5,804 nt of DNA from Verrucomicrobiota bacterium (GTDB lineage Bacteria > Verrucomicrobiota > Verrucomicrobiia > Verrucomicrobiales > Akkermansiaceae): NCBI GenBank assembly GCA_008932955.1, contig WBXE01000156.1, forward strand, positions 1-5,804. Direction: 5' to 3'. Shown piece by piece: positions 1 through 5,658 of the stretch (its first letter is position 1; the number at the start of each line of letters is the position of its first letter). The notes below the pieces were generated by a model. That model saw only the letters and a list, made by a program, of their open reading frames with translations. It was not told where the DNA came from and did not search any database. The position numbers were made by a program, and so were the translations under genes.

Positions 1-18
1 CTGCACCTGCACCTGCAC
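1..18 (+). repeat. Three tandem copies of the hexamer CTGCAC encoding Ala-Pro repeats
   Basis: CTGCAC occurs three times in a row at the window edge and may continue upstream. In frame it encodes alternating Ala and Pro in the disordered linker of the membrane protein. A six-base unit keeps the frame, so changes in copy number would only alter linker length. Confidence 0.7.
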
Positions 19-629
19 CCGAGCCGGAACCGGTCAACCCGGCCGCTACCGAAGCGGCTCCTGCGGCCAGCGCCAAGCCGGCCTATCTATGGCCGCGCCT
101 CGGTCTGACTCAACTCGAGGTGACTAGTTTGTTCGCTCTCGCCTTGCTACTGCTGGTGGGCGGCTACTGGGTGTACGACCATTCCCTCAGCCGCTTGCTT
201 AGCCAAGCCAGCCAGACTCGCGACGTTCAATTTCCGGTTCATGGCACCCACGTCACGGTGAGCAACGTCACCACCTACTGGCGCGCCCCGTTCAGGGCCG
301 ACAACCGGGTGGAAGCCGTGCGCCGCGGCGTGGTGCTCATTCCGGTCGCCGAAATCACTCTCCAGAGCGGGTCGGGTGCCATCCGCACCCTAGTCGTCAA
401 CGACCACGGCTTGGCCGTGGGTGATCCGATCACCCGCCAGATCGATGGTGCCACCACGCTGATTTTGCCGGCCACCGATGGCTTTGACGATATCAGCATG
501 CACGCTGCCTATCGCACCGGCCAGACCAAGCCTTGGACCTTGCGGGTCTTCGAAGCCCCCTCAGCCAACGCCCTCGGCAAGGACTTTAAAAAACTCCTCG
601 AGCTGCCAATTTCATCCGACAAACACTAA
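3..629 (+). CDS. Unrecognised Pro/Ala-rich single-pass membrane protein (5' end outside window)
   Basis: The reading frame is open from the window edge to the TAA at 627-629, so 208 codons are visible and the true start lies upstream. A GTG at 120 is internal and would remove the linker, so I do not use it. Visible residues 1-30 are an Ala/Pro/Glu-rich, probably disordered segment (AP repeats, then EPEP). Residues about 41-58 are one hydrophobic helix (LFALALLLLVGG then YWVYD). The remaining 150 or so residues look like a compact, beta-rich domain rich in Val, Thr and Ile. The arrangement suggests a cytoplasmic linker, one membrane helix and a periplasmic domain, although topology is not proven. 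I do not recognise the family. It lies 24 bases upstream of hemQ on the same strand with no terminator between, so the two are probably co-transcribed. Coding status looks secure; function is unknown. Confidence 0.8.
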   Translation, partial: APAPAPEPEPVNPAATEAAPAASAKPAYLWPRLGLTQLEVTSLFALALLLLVGGYWVYDHSLSRLLSQASQTRDVQFPVHGTHVTVSNVTTYWRAPFRADNRVEAVRRGVVLIPVAEITLQSGSGAIRTLVVNDHGLAVGDPITRQIDGATTLILPATDGFDDISMHAAYRTGQTKPWTLRVFEAPSANALGKDFKKLLELPISSDKH

Positions 630-653
630 CGTTCCTACATCCCCGTCCCCACC

Positions 654-1481
654 ATGTCCGATATCTCCCCCCCACCGCTTGTGCCGCGCGAAGGTTGGCA
701 CGTTATGCACCTCTTCTATCAAGTCGATCACGCCCAGTGGGCACTCTTCAGCAATGAGGAAAAACGCCAGGCTAAAACCCACCTCACCGAGTTGGTACAG
801 GAAATCCGCGCCACCGCCGACACCCAATTGCTGAGTTTCTCGATTGCCTCGCCCAAGGCGGATTTGGGCTTTGTGCTACTGACGCCAGACTTGCATGTGG
901 CCAATGCCTTTGAGAAACGCCTGAGCCTGTCGCTAGGCCCGGAAATCCTCAGCCCGGTGTATTCCTATCTGTCCCAAACCGAGAGCTCCGAGTACACCGC
1001 CACCCGCGAACAACACATCGCCGAAATCCTTATCGGCGAAAAAGGCCTCACCGCCGAGACTCCGGAGTTCGACGCCGCGCTCGCCGAGTTCGACGCCCGC
1101 ATGGCCCACTACACCCAGTACCGCCTCTATCCCACGCTGCCGGACTGGCCAGTGGTCTGCTTCTATCCCATGTCCAAGCGCCGCAACGGTTCTGACAATT
1201 GGTATTCGCTAGACTTCGAGGCACGCCGCCACCTGATGGCCGGTCACGCCCGCGTCGGGCGCACCTATGCCGGCCGCATCCTTCAACTCATCACCGGGTC
1301 CAGCGGCCTCGATGAATACGAATGGGGCGTGACCCTGCTGGCCAAAAATACCAGCGACGTCAAAGCCATCGTCTATGAGATGCGCTTCGACGAAGTATCG
1401 GCCCGCTACGCCGACTTCGGGGATTTCTACATCGGGATGCAACTGCCCCTCGACCAGTTGTTTCGAAGGATCTGCCTCTAA
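654..1481 (+). CDS. hemQ: Coproheme decarboxylase HemQ/ChdC, chlorite dismutase superfamily
   Basis: This 275-residue protein should convert iron-coproporphyrin III to heme b by two oxidative decarboxylations with peroxide, the last step of the coproporphyrin-dependent heme pathway, in the cytosol. The start at 654 fits because the family N-terminus (PREGWHVMHLFY) follows at once. The catalytic Tyr is Tyr171 in the YPMSK motif, with Lys175 four residues on. The proximal heme ligand is His198 in LMAGH, 27 residues after the Tyr, the same spacing I recall for Listeria and Staphylococcus HemQ. Arg157, Trp183 and Gln211 also fall at the expected offsets. Gln211 occupies the place of the distal Arg of true chlorite dismutases, arguing against chlorite dismutation. 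The C-terminal EWGVTLLA and VYEMRFDE.SARYA blocks are typical. The gene starts 24 bases after the upstream membrane protein gene, in the same frame, without a Shine-Dalgarno sequence. Confidence 0.93.
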   Translation: MSDISPPPLVPREGWHVMHLFYQVDHAQWALFSNEEKRQAKTHLTELVQEIRATADTQLLSFSIASPKADLGFVLLTPDLHVANAFEKRLSLSLGPEILSPVYSYLSQTESSEYTATREQHIAEILIGEKGLTAETPEFDAALAEFDARMAHYTQYRLYPTLPDWPVVCFYPMSKRRNGSDNWYSLDFEARRHLMAGHARVGRTYAGRILQLITGSSGLDEYEWGVTLLAKNTSDVKAIVYEMRFDEVSARYADFGDFYIGMQLPLDQLFRRICL

Positions 1482-1497
1482 CTAATGCGAACGGAGC

Positions 1498-1513
1498 GCC
1501 GGCTTTAGCCGGC
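1498..1513. repeat. Perfect 6-bp hairpin GCCGGC-TTTA-GCCGGC after hemQ
   Basis: Arms 1498-1503 and 1508-1513 are both GCCGGC, which is its own reverse complement, around a TTTA loop. It begins 17 bases after the hemQ stop. No U-tract follows on either strand, so it is not a canonical intrinsic terminator, although it could still stabilise the 3' end of the mRNA. A third GCCGGC lies at 1640-1645, at the far edge of the neighbouring large palindrome, which suggests one composite REP-like element. Confidence 0.6.
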
Positions 1514-1516
1514 ACT

Positions 1517-1642
1517 GGCCCTTAAGGAGAGGCGGCGTCCCGCCGCCATGGCCCATGCACAGAACCAGGGCAGCCGCCTAGCGAATTTCTCTGGTCCATT
1601 CGATGGGCGAAGGGGGCAGGATGCCGCCACTCCTTATGGGCC
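1517..1642. repeat. 126-bp imperfect palindrome with ~40-bp inverted arms between convergent genes
   Basis: Arms 1517-1556 and 1603-1642 are inverted copies matching at 33 of 40 positions by my hand alignment. The shared core reads GGCCC, TAAGGAG, GGCGGC, TCC and GCC, with single mismatches between blocks. A further 7-bp stem (1564-1570 with 1589-1595, one G-U) has exactly the same centre, so the whole element can fold into one long stem-loop. The left arm also contains its own 7-bp hairpin (GGCGGCG at 1531-1537, TCC loop, CGCCGCC at 1541-1547). The element fills almost all the space between the 3' ends of hemQ and the TPR gene and stops three bases from the latter's stop codon. It could be a small non-autonomous element (MITE-like), a REP/BIME-type repeat, or a bidirectional transcription-end structure. 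There is no obvious target-site duplication and no U-tract. Confidence 0.7.
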
Positions 1643-1645
1643 GGC

Positions 1646-4018
1646 TCACGGCTTCGCAGCTTTCCAGTTAGGGAATTCGGTTTGCAATTGGTGGCGGTAT
1701 TTCTCCGCGCCGGCGCTGTCCTTTTGTTCGTTGAGGATGGCAATGAGCTTGCTGAGGGCCAGCGGCTTGAGATCCTTGTCATCGTGGAATTCGACGACGA
1801 TCGTGTACTCGGCGGCGGCGCCACCCAGATCCTTCTCAAGCCCTTTGAGATCCCCTGAAAGAATGAGCAGGCCAGCCTTGGTGCGGCCTTGCGGGAGCAG
1901 GGCGAGCGCCTCATCGGTGGCGCTACGGGCATCTGCCGGACGCTTGAGGGCGAGCAGAGCGCGACCCCGGTCCAACAGTCCATCGGCCTTCCAGCCGGGA
2001 TTATCCTCGACGTTGAGGACGTTAGCGGCGGCGCTGAGGGCGCCAGCGGCATCGCCGGTTTCGAGGTGGGCCTTGGCGAGGTAGCGCCAGACTTCCTTGG
2101 GGGTTTCGCGGGGTTCCTGTGGGTTGGCAACCAGACTGAGGAAACGGGCGGCAGCGGCAAAGTCATCAGCGTTGTACGCTTGCATGCCCGCCCATTGCAG
2201 CACTTGCTCGGGAATGTCCGCATCGTATTTGCCCGCGATGGCCAAATCCAATTCGCCGGCCAGATGGGTAAAATCCTGCGCCGCAAAGTACCCCAGCGTC
2301 AGCAGCAACCCGGCATGCTTGGCGTAGGTATCCGGCCGCAGGTCGCGGGCCTTTTCCAAATAATCAACGGCCTCCTTGGCGGCATTGGTTTTGGCCAAGC
2401 CCTGGCCTATCCAATAGTTGGCCTCTGCCTGGAGTTTGGGACTGAGGCCTTTGACGTTGTCGAGCAGGCCCTTGTAACGCACAATCATATCGGCCAGATT
2501 GCCTTCGCTGCGGCGCATGCGGGCACTTTCCAGCCAACCGAAGGAGGTGAATTCCGCTGGCGTGCTGGCCGCGGTGAGCCGGTCGTAGTCCCTGAGCGCC
2601 TTGGCCGGTTCTGCGCTGGCGGCATAGGCACTGGCACGCTTGGCGATGGCGGAATGCAGTCGCACATCGCCCGGATATTTGCTGATGAATTCACTCAGCG
2701 AGCGGATCGCTCCTTGCGCCTCGCCGGCATCGGCCAAACACCAACCACGCTGATAGAGCAGACCCGGCCGGTTTTTATCGCTGACGCGTGCGGCATTGAT
2801 TTCGCTGTAGAGCTTGGCCGCGGCGGGCAACTTCTTGTCGGCCACCAGCGCTTCCGCCTTCATCATCATGGCGGTATGAATGCGCGGATCGTCAGCCCGC
2901 TTTTTTTGATAGAGCTCGAGGAAGGCGTCGACCTGATCCGGCAGGTGGTGGCCTTCGATCTGGAAAAAGCACAGCAGCCGGTAGTAGGACGCCTGGAAGG
3001 CCAGGTCATGTTGGGCATCGACGAGGTGCTCGACTTCGCGGAAATGACTGAGGGCATCGCTGGGTTTTTGCAGGCGCAAGTACGCCCGCGCCACCAGCAT
3101 CTGGCGGGTCGCTTCCTTTTCGCCCTCCGCCTTGAGCGGACTCTCACGCCACAGCCCAATGACTTTGGCGTAATCCTTGCTGGCAAAGTGGCTGGCCATC
3201 AGAGCGGTTTGCGCATCCAGACGGAACGCCTCCATCCCCGGGGTGGTCATGACGATGGTGAGGTATTTCTCGGTGAGTTCGGGTTGTTCGAGCTTGGTGG
3301 CGGTGAGCGCGGCGTGCAGCGCAGCCTCACCGCGCAGTTTGATTTGATAGGGCGAGGCGATGATTTGCTGGTAGATGGCGAGCGCGTCGGCAAGCTTGCC
3401 AGCCTTGGCGGCGAGGTGGCCAAGGGCGAGTTTGGCTTGTGGCGCGAACAAACTGCCGGCGGGATCGTCCAGCACCTTCTGATAGGTGCTGATGGCGTCA
3501 TGATCCTGGCCGAGCATGCGGTAGCAAGTGGCGGCGAAGTAATGGCCGCGCGGGCGGTCCTCGGGTTTGCCGGTGTTGTCGGCGAAGCGCTCAAACAGCG
3601 GGGCAGCCAGATCATACTCGGTTTTATTGTAGTGGTCAGCGGCGAGGGTGTAGGCGGCGGCGGCGGCCCACTTACCCTTGCCGTAACGGTTGAGCAGGGT
3701 ATGGAAACAGCGTTTGCCATCATCCACCTGCCCGCCTTGATAGTAGCTATTGCCCAGGTACCACCAGGCCATTTCGGCATTCGGATGATTGGGAAACTCA
3801 TTGAGATAGCCGGTTAAAATGCTCGCGGCGCGCTCGAATCCGGCTTGGCGGTTGTCTGCCGCAGTGCTGGCTTGGGCGGCATCGTAGAGGTTTTTGCCAC
3901 GGGTGAACAAATCGTTGGCGGCATCCGCCACCAAGCCCGAATCAACCGGCTCGGCACGCGGAGCCTGGGCATACAGCGTGCCGCAGGCAACGACGAAAAT
4001 GGCAAGGAAACGGTGCAT
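1646..4018 (-). CDS. Large secreted tetratricopeptide-repeat protein of the ExbB/ExbD cluster
   Basis: This 790-residue protein has an N-terminal export signal (basic MHR, then a hydrophobic run to about residue 17). Signal peptidase I could cut after AQA (17-19) or PRA (20-22). VVAC at 9-12 also resembles a lipobox, although the signal would be unusually short. The rest is almost wholly helical TPR-like repeats, about twelve, for example near residues 83-112, 120-147, 158-185, 384-410, 419-448, 533-560, 643-670 and 677-704, with the usual small/aromatic pattern (WWYLG, YFAATCYRMLG, YQRGWCLADAG, YWIGQGLAKT). No enzymatic motif is visible. It is the last gene of exbB-exbD-tpr, 42 bases after exbD. 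I infer a periplasmic or outer-membrane scaffold coupled to the motor, loosely comparable to CpoB/YbgF in Tol systems but about three times longer. ATG at 4018 is supported by the signal peptide. TPR assignment is firm; partner and substrate are unknown. Confidence 0.88.
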   Translation of the reverse strand: MHRFLAIFVVACGTLYAQAPRAEPVDSGLVADAANDLFTRGKNLYDAAQASTAADNRQAGFERAASILTGYLNEFPNHPNAEMAWWYLGNSYYQGGQVDDGKRCFHTLLNRYGKGKWAAAAAYTLAADHYNKTEYDLAAPLFERFADNTGKPEDRPRGHYFAATCYRMLGQDHDAISTYQKVLDDPAGSLFAPQAKLALGHLAAKAGKLADALAIYQQIIASPYQIKLRGEAALHAALTATKLEQPELTEKYLTIVMTTPGMEAFRLDAQTALMASHFASKDYAKVIGLWRESPLKAEGEKEATRQMLVARAYLRLQKPSDALSHFREVEHLVDAQHDLAFQASYYRLLCFFQIEGHHLPDQVDAFLELYQKKRADDPRIHTAMMMKAEALVADKKLPAAAKLYSEINAARVSDKNRPGLLYQRGWCLADAGEAQGAIRSLSEFISKYPGDVRLHSAIAKRASAYAASAEPAKALRDYDRLTAASTPAEFTSFGWLESARMRRSEGNLADMIVRYKGLLDNVKGLSPKLQAEANYWIGQGLAKTNAAKEAVDYLEKARDLRPDTYAKHAGLLLTLGYFAAQDFTHLAGELDLAIAGKYDADIPEQVLQWAGMQAYNADDFAAAARFLSLVANPQEPRETPKEVWRYLAKAHLETGDAAGALSAAANVLNVEDNPGWKADGLLDRGRALLALKRPADARSATDEALALLPQGRTKAGLLILSGDLKGLEKDLGGAAAEYTIVVEFHDDKDLKPLALSKLIAILNEQKDSAGAEKYRHQLQTEFPNWKAAKP

Positions 4019-4060
4019 GGTTGTTAGGGGAAAACCGACCTAGGGGGCCGGCGGCCAGGA

Positions 4061-4480
4061 TTACTTGGCGGGTTCCGGGCGTTGGGTGGCGAAGGAGATA
4101 TTCCAAATACCTGACTTCTGGCAGGTATCGATCACCTCGACGACGCGTTGGTAATTGACGCCGCCATCGCCGCGGATACGCACCGGTTGGTTCTTGTATT
4201 GTTTGGCCACGGCGCTGAGTTTGTCGCGCAGTTGTTCCAAGGTCACTTGGCTGCCTTCGACTTTCACCGCGCCATCGCCGAGGATGTTGATGATAATTTC
4301 GCCGCGCGAGCGGTTCTTCTGGGTGCCTTCCTCAGCGGTGGGAACCGCCACCGATAACTCGGTTTCGGAGCGGGTGAACTGCCAGGTAATAATGAAAAAA
4401 CTCAGCAGCAACAGCAAAATGTCGATCATCGGTGCCAATTGCATGGCAATGGGCGGGGGCTGGCGACTGGTGAATTGCAT
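4061..4480 (-). CDS. exbD: ExbD/TolR family biopolymer transport protein
   Basis: This 139-residue protein has the family layout: a short cytoplasmic N-terminus, one membrane helix (about 19-35, IDILLLLLSFFIITWQF) and a periplasmic domain. Asp20 in LAPMID matches the essential membrane aspartate of ExbD (Asp25 in E. coli) and TolR (Asp23), which takes part in proton-driven movement inside the ExbB/TolQ pentamer. The periplasmic part shows the expected pattern: INILGDGAVKVEG, then a helix LEQLRDKLSAVA, then VRIRGDGGVNYQRVVEVIDTC and a final strand. In many homologues the last helix is followed by GI..ISFAT, and GIWNISFAT is seen here. The gene begins 22 bases after the exbB stop and precedes the TPR gene, so the three are probably co-transcribed. 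ExbD and TolR cannot be separated on this sequence alone; lack of tol genes in the window slightly favours ExbD. Confidence 0.93.
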   Translation of the reverse strand: MQFTSRQPPPIAMQLAPMIDILLLLLSFFIITWQFTRSETELSVAVPTAEEGTQKNRSRGEIIINILGDGAVKVEGSQVTLEQLRDKLSAVAKQYKNQPVRIRGDGGVNYQRVVEVIDTCQKSGIWNISFATQRPEPAK

Positions 4481-4502
4481 CCGCTTAAAACAACTATAAA
4501 TA

Positions 4503-5354
4503 TTAGATCCCGTGCAAGTCCCGCCGCTCGCCCGCCATCAGGGAGGCGTCGGGCACCGCATAAGTCTCGCGCGAGCGCTGACCCGAAGAAGTGGCTGAGA
4601 GCAGCGACTGGCGTTCGAACTGGGCGTGGAGCAAGGCGATGAGGTGGGTGGCGGCGGCTTCCAGCTCGGAGATGTATTTTTGCACCCGGCCGCGGAAAAT
4701 CGAGTAGAACGCGAGGGCGAGGATGCTGATGCAGAGGCCACCGGCGGTGGCGATGAGGGCTTTGGAGACGCCCTCGGCCAAACCCATCTGGCGCACGCCC
4801 TGCACTTCACCGCTGGAAATCTCGATGAACGCCTCAATCATGCCCAACACCGTGCCGAGCAAGCCGACCATCGGTGCGATCGCGCCAATATCGGCCAGGT
4901 AGGCGATGCGCGAGGTGAGCACGCCGGCCTGGCGCGAACCTTCGGTTTGCGCCACTTCGCGGACGTTTTCAAACGAGTTGCCCGGGTTGCTCGAGACGAA
5001 GGTCAGGGTTTTTTGGGTGATGCGGGCAATGCACTCATTGCGGCGCTGGCTGAAGGCGATGAGCCCCAAATAGTCGCGCCTGCGGATCATCGCTTCGGCC
5101 TCATGCATGAAGTGGTCACTGACGATGGCGTTGCGGCGGATAGTTAGAAGATAGATCAGAATCAGGACGACACCCACCACCGAGAGCAGGGCAAGCGGAT
5201 AGATCATGATTCCGCCGGAGATGACCACTTCGAGGAAGTTTTTGCCTGGGTGGGGAGCGGCGGTCCCGGCGAGGGGTGTGGCGGCTCCCGCTGCGGAAGC
5301 GTGGAGCACGGAGACATACATCCCCGCAGCAGTCAATAGGCGGCAATTCATCAT
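4503..5354 (-). CDS. exbB: MotA/TolQ/ExbB family proton channel with N-terminal signal-like segment
   Basis: This 283-residue protein is the channel subunit that uses the proton gradient with ExbD. Predicted segments: a signal-peptide-like stretch 1-25 (possible cut after ASA or AGA), a short periplasmic tail, TM1 about 44-71 (SGGIMIYPLALLSVVG), a cytoplasmic helical domain 72-145, TM2 about 150-178 with the hallmark APMVGLLGTVLGMIEAF, and TM3 about 194-220 with GVSKALIATAGGL. Thr168 and Thr203 match Thr148 and Thr181 of E. coli ExbB. The position of E. coli Glu176, however, is Lys198 here, with Glu194 one helical turn earlier. Two adjacent ATG codons (5354 and 5351) make the exact start ambiguous by one residue; the next methionine (12) would break the signal segment. 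First gene of the exbB-exbD-tpr cluster, with its promoter presumably in 5355-5697. ExbB versus TolQ is not resolvable here. Confidence 0.92.
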   Translation of the reverse strand: MMNCRLLTAAGMYVSVLHASAAGAATPLAGTAAPHPGKNFLEVVISGGIMIYPLALLSVVGVVLILIYLLTIRRNAIVSDHFMHEAEAMIRRRDYLGLIAFSQRRNECIARITQKTLTFVSSNPGNSFENVREVAQTEGSRQAGVLTSRIAYLADIGAIAPMVGLLGTVLGMIEAFIEISSGEVQGVRQMGLAEGVSKALIATAGGLCISILALAFYSIFRGRVQKYISELEAAATHLIALLHAQFERQSLLSATSSGQRSRETYAVPDASLMAGERRDLHGI

Positions 5355-5404
5355 TGGTTTGGTGGGGAGAGATTAGCGCAGTGCCGCCCCAACGCAAGCC
5401 CCAG

Positions 5405-5440
5405 CTGCGGGTGGCGCAGAATATGTCGTGGGCCCGACAT
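5405..5440. repeat. Two adjacent small dyads upstream of exbB
   Basis: CTGCG at 5405-5409 pairs with CGCAG at 5415-5419 around GGTGG. ATGTCG at 5423-5428 pairs with CGACAT at 5435-5440 around TGGGCC. Both are perfect but short, lying 51-86 bases before the exbB start on its upstream side. They could be operator half-sites or chance dyads in GC-rich DNA. Confidence 0.35.
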
Positions 5441-5451
5441 GGCGGTGGCCT

Positions 5452-5482
5452 GCGACGAGTTTCCCGCCGCGGGAAAAGTCGC
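5452..5482. promoter_or_regulatory. 31-base dyad with core TTTCCCG-CCG-CGGGAAA, candidate operator or hairpin
   Basis: The inner arms TTTCCCG (5460-5466) and CGGGAAA (5470-5476) are perfect, and outer arms GCGAC (5452-5456) and GTCGC (5478-5482) extend the symmetry, giving 12 pairs with an asymmetric GAG/A bulge. The AT-tipped 17-base core is the strongest dyad in the divergent region and has the shape of a binding site for a dimeric regulator. As RNA it would form a stable hairpin, but no U-tract follows, so a terminator is unlikely. A second stem, TCGCTG (5479-5484) with CAGCGA (5488-5493), overlaps its 3' arm, so the two folds are mutually exclusive. The regulator is unknown. Confidence 0.4.
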
Positions 5483-5629
5483 TGCGCCAGCGATGGGGCA
5501 CGTCGAAGCGGCGGGTTCATGGGCATTGGGGGCCAACGCCGCGCGGCTGCCATGCGATAGATTGGGTTGTACGGTGGCCGATTCCAACACGCGGCAGAGA
5601 GTTTTTCGACGCGGCCCGAGGATGTGGCT

Positions 5630-5658
5630 TTGACAAGGTGGGCGTTCCGCTGCATGGT
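5630..5658 (+). promoter_or_regulatory. Candidate sigma-70-type promoter for leuC
   Basis: A perfect -35 hexamer TTGACA lies at 5630-5635, and 17 bases downstream CATGGT (5653-5658) matches the -10 consensus at only three of six positions. Transcription would start near 5665, leaving a leader of about 33 bases before the leuC ATG. The -35 and spacing are good but the -10 is poor, so this is tentative. No leucine-rich leader peptide is visible in such a short leader. Confidence 0.3.

Noticed and set aside
478..834. 118-codon plus-strand frame bridging the end of the membrane protein gene and the start of hemQ
   Set aside because: It overlaps two well-supported genes in another phase and is Pro/Ser-rich without motifs.
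654..1481. True chlorite dismutase
   Set aside because: Gln211 occupies the place of the catalytic distal arginine, and the YPMSK motif with Tyr171 is the HemQ signature.
1498..1547. Intrinsic terminator for hemQ
   Set aside because: The hairpins are strong, but no U-tract follows on either strand, so a canonical terminator cannot be claimed.
1517..1642. Insertion sequence or CRISPR repeat
   Set aside because: There is no transposase frame inside, no obvious target-site duplication at the ends and no regularly spaced direct repeats.
1889..3817. 642-codon open frame on the plus strand opposite the TPR gene
   Set aside because: It is fully antisense to a strong TPR gene with export signal and operon context. 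Its translation is Gly/Val/Leu-rich without recognisable motifs, as expected for a shadow frame in GC-rich DNA.
4394..4400. T TTT TTC slippery heptamer in exbD (codons 27-29)
   Set aside because: It encodes Phe-Phe in the membrane helix, where such codons are expected, and there is no supporting structure.
5439..5633. 64-codon plus-strand frame as a leu leader peptide
   Set aside because: It has no run of leucine codons and its composition fits a chance frame; it also ends well before leuC.
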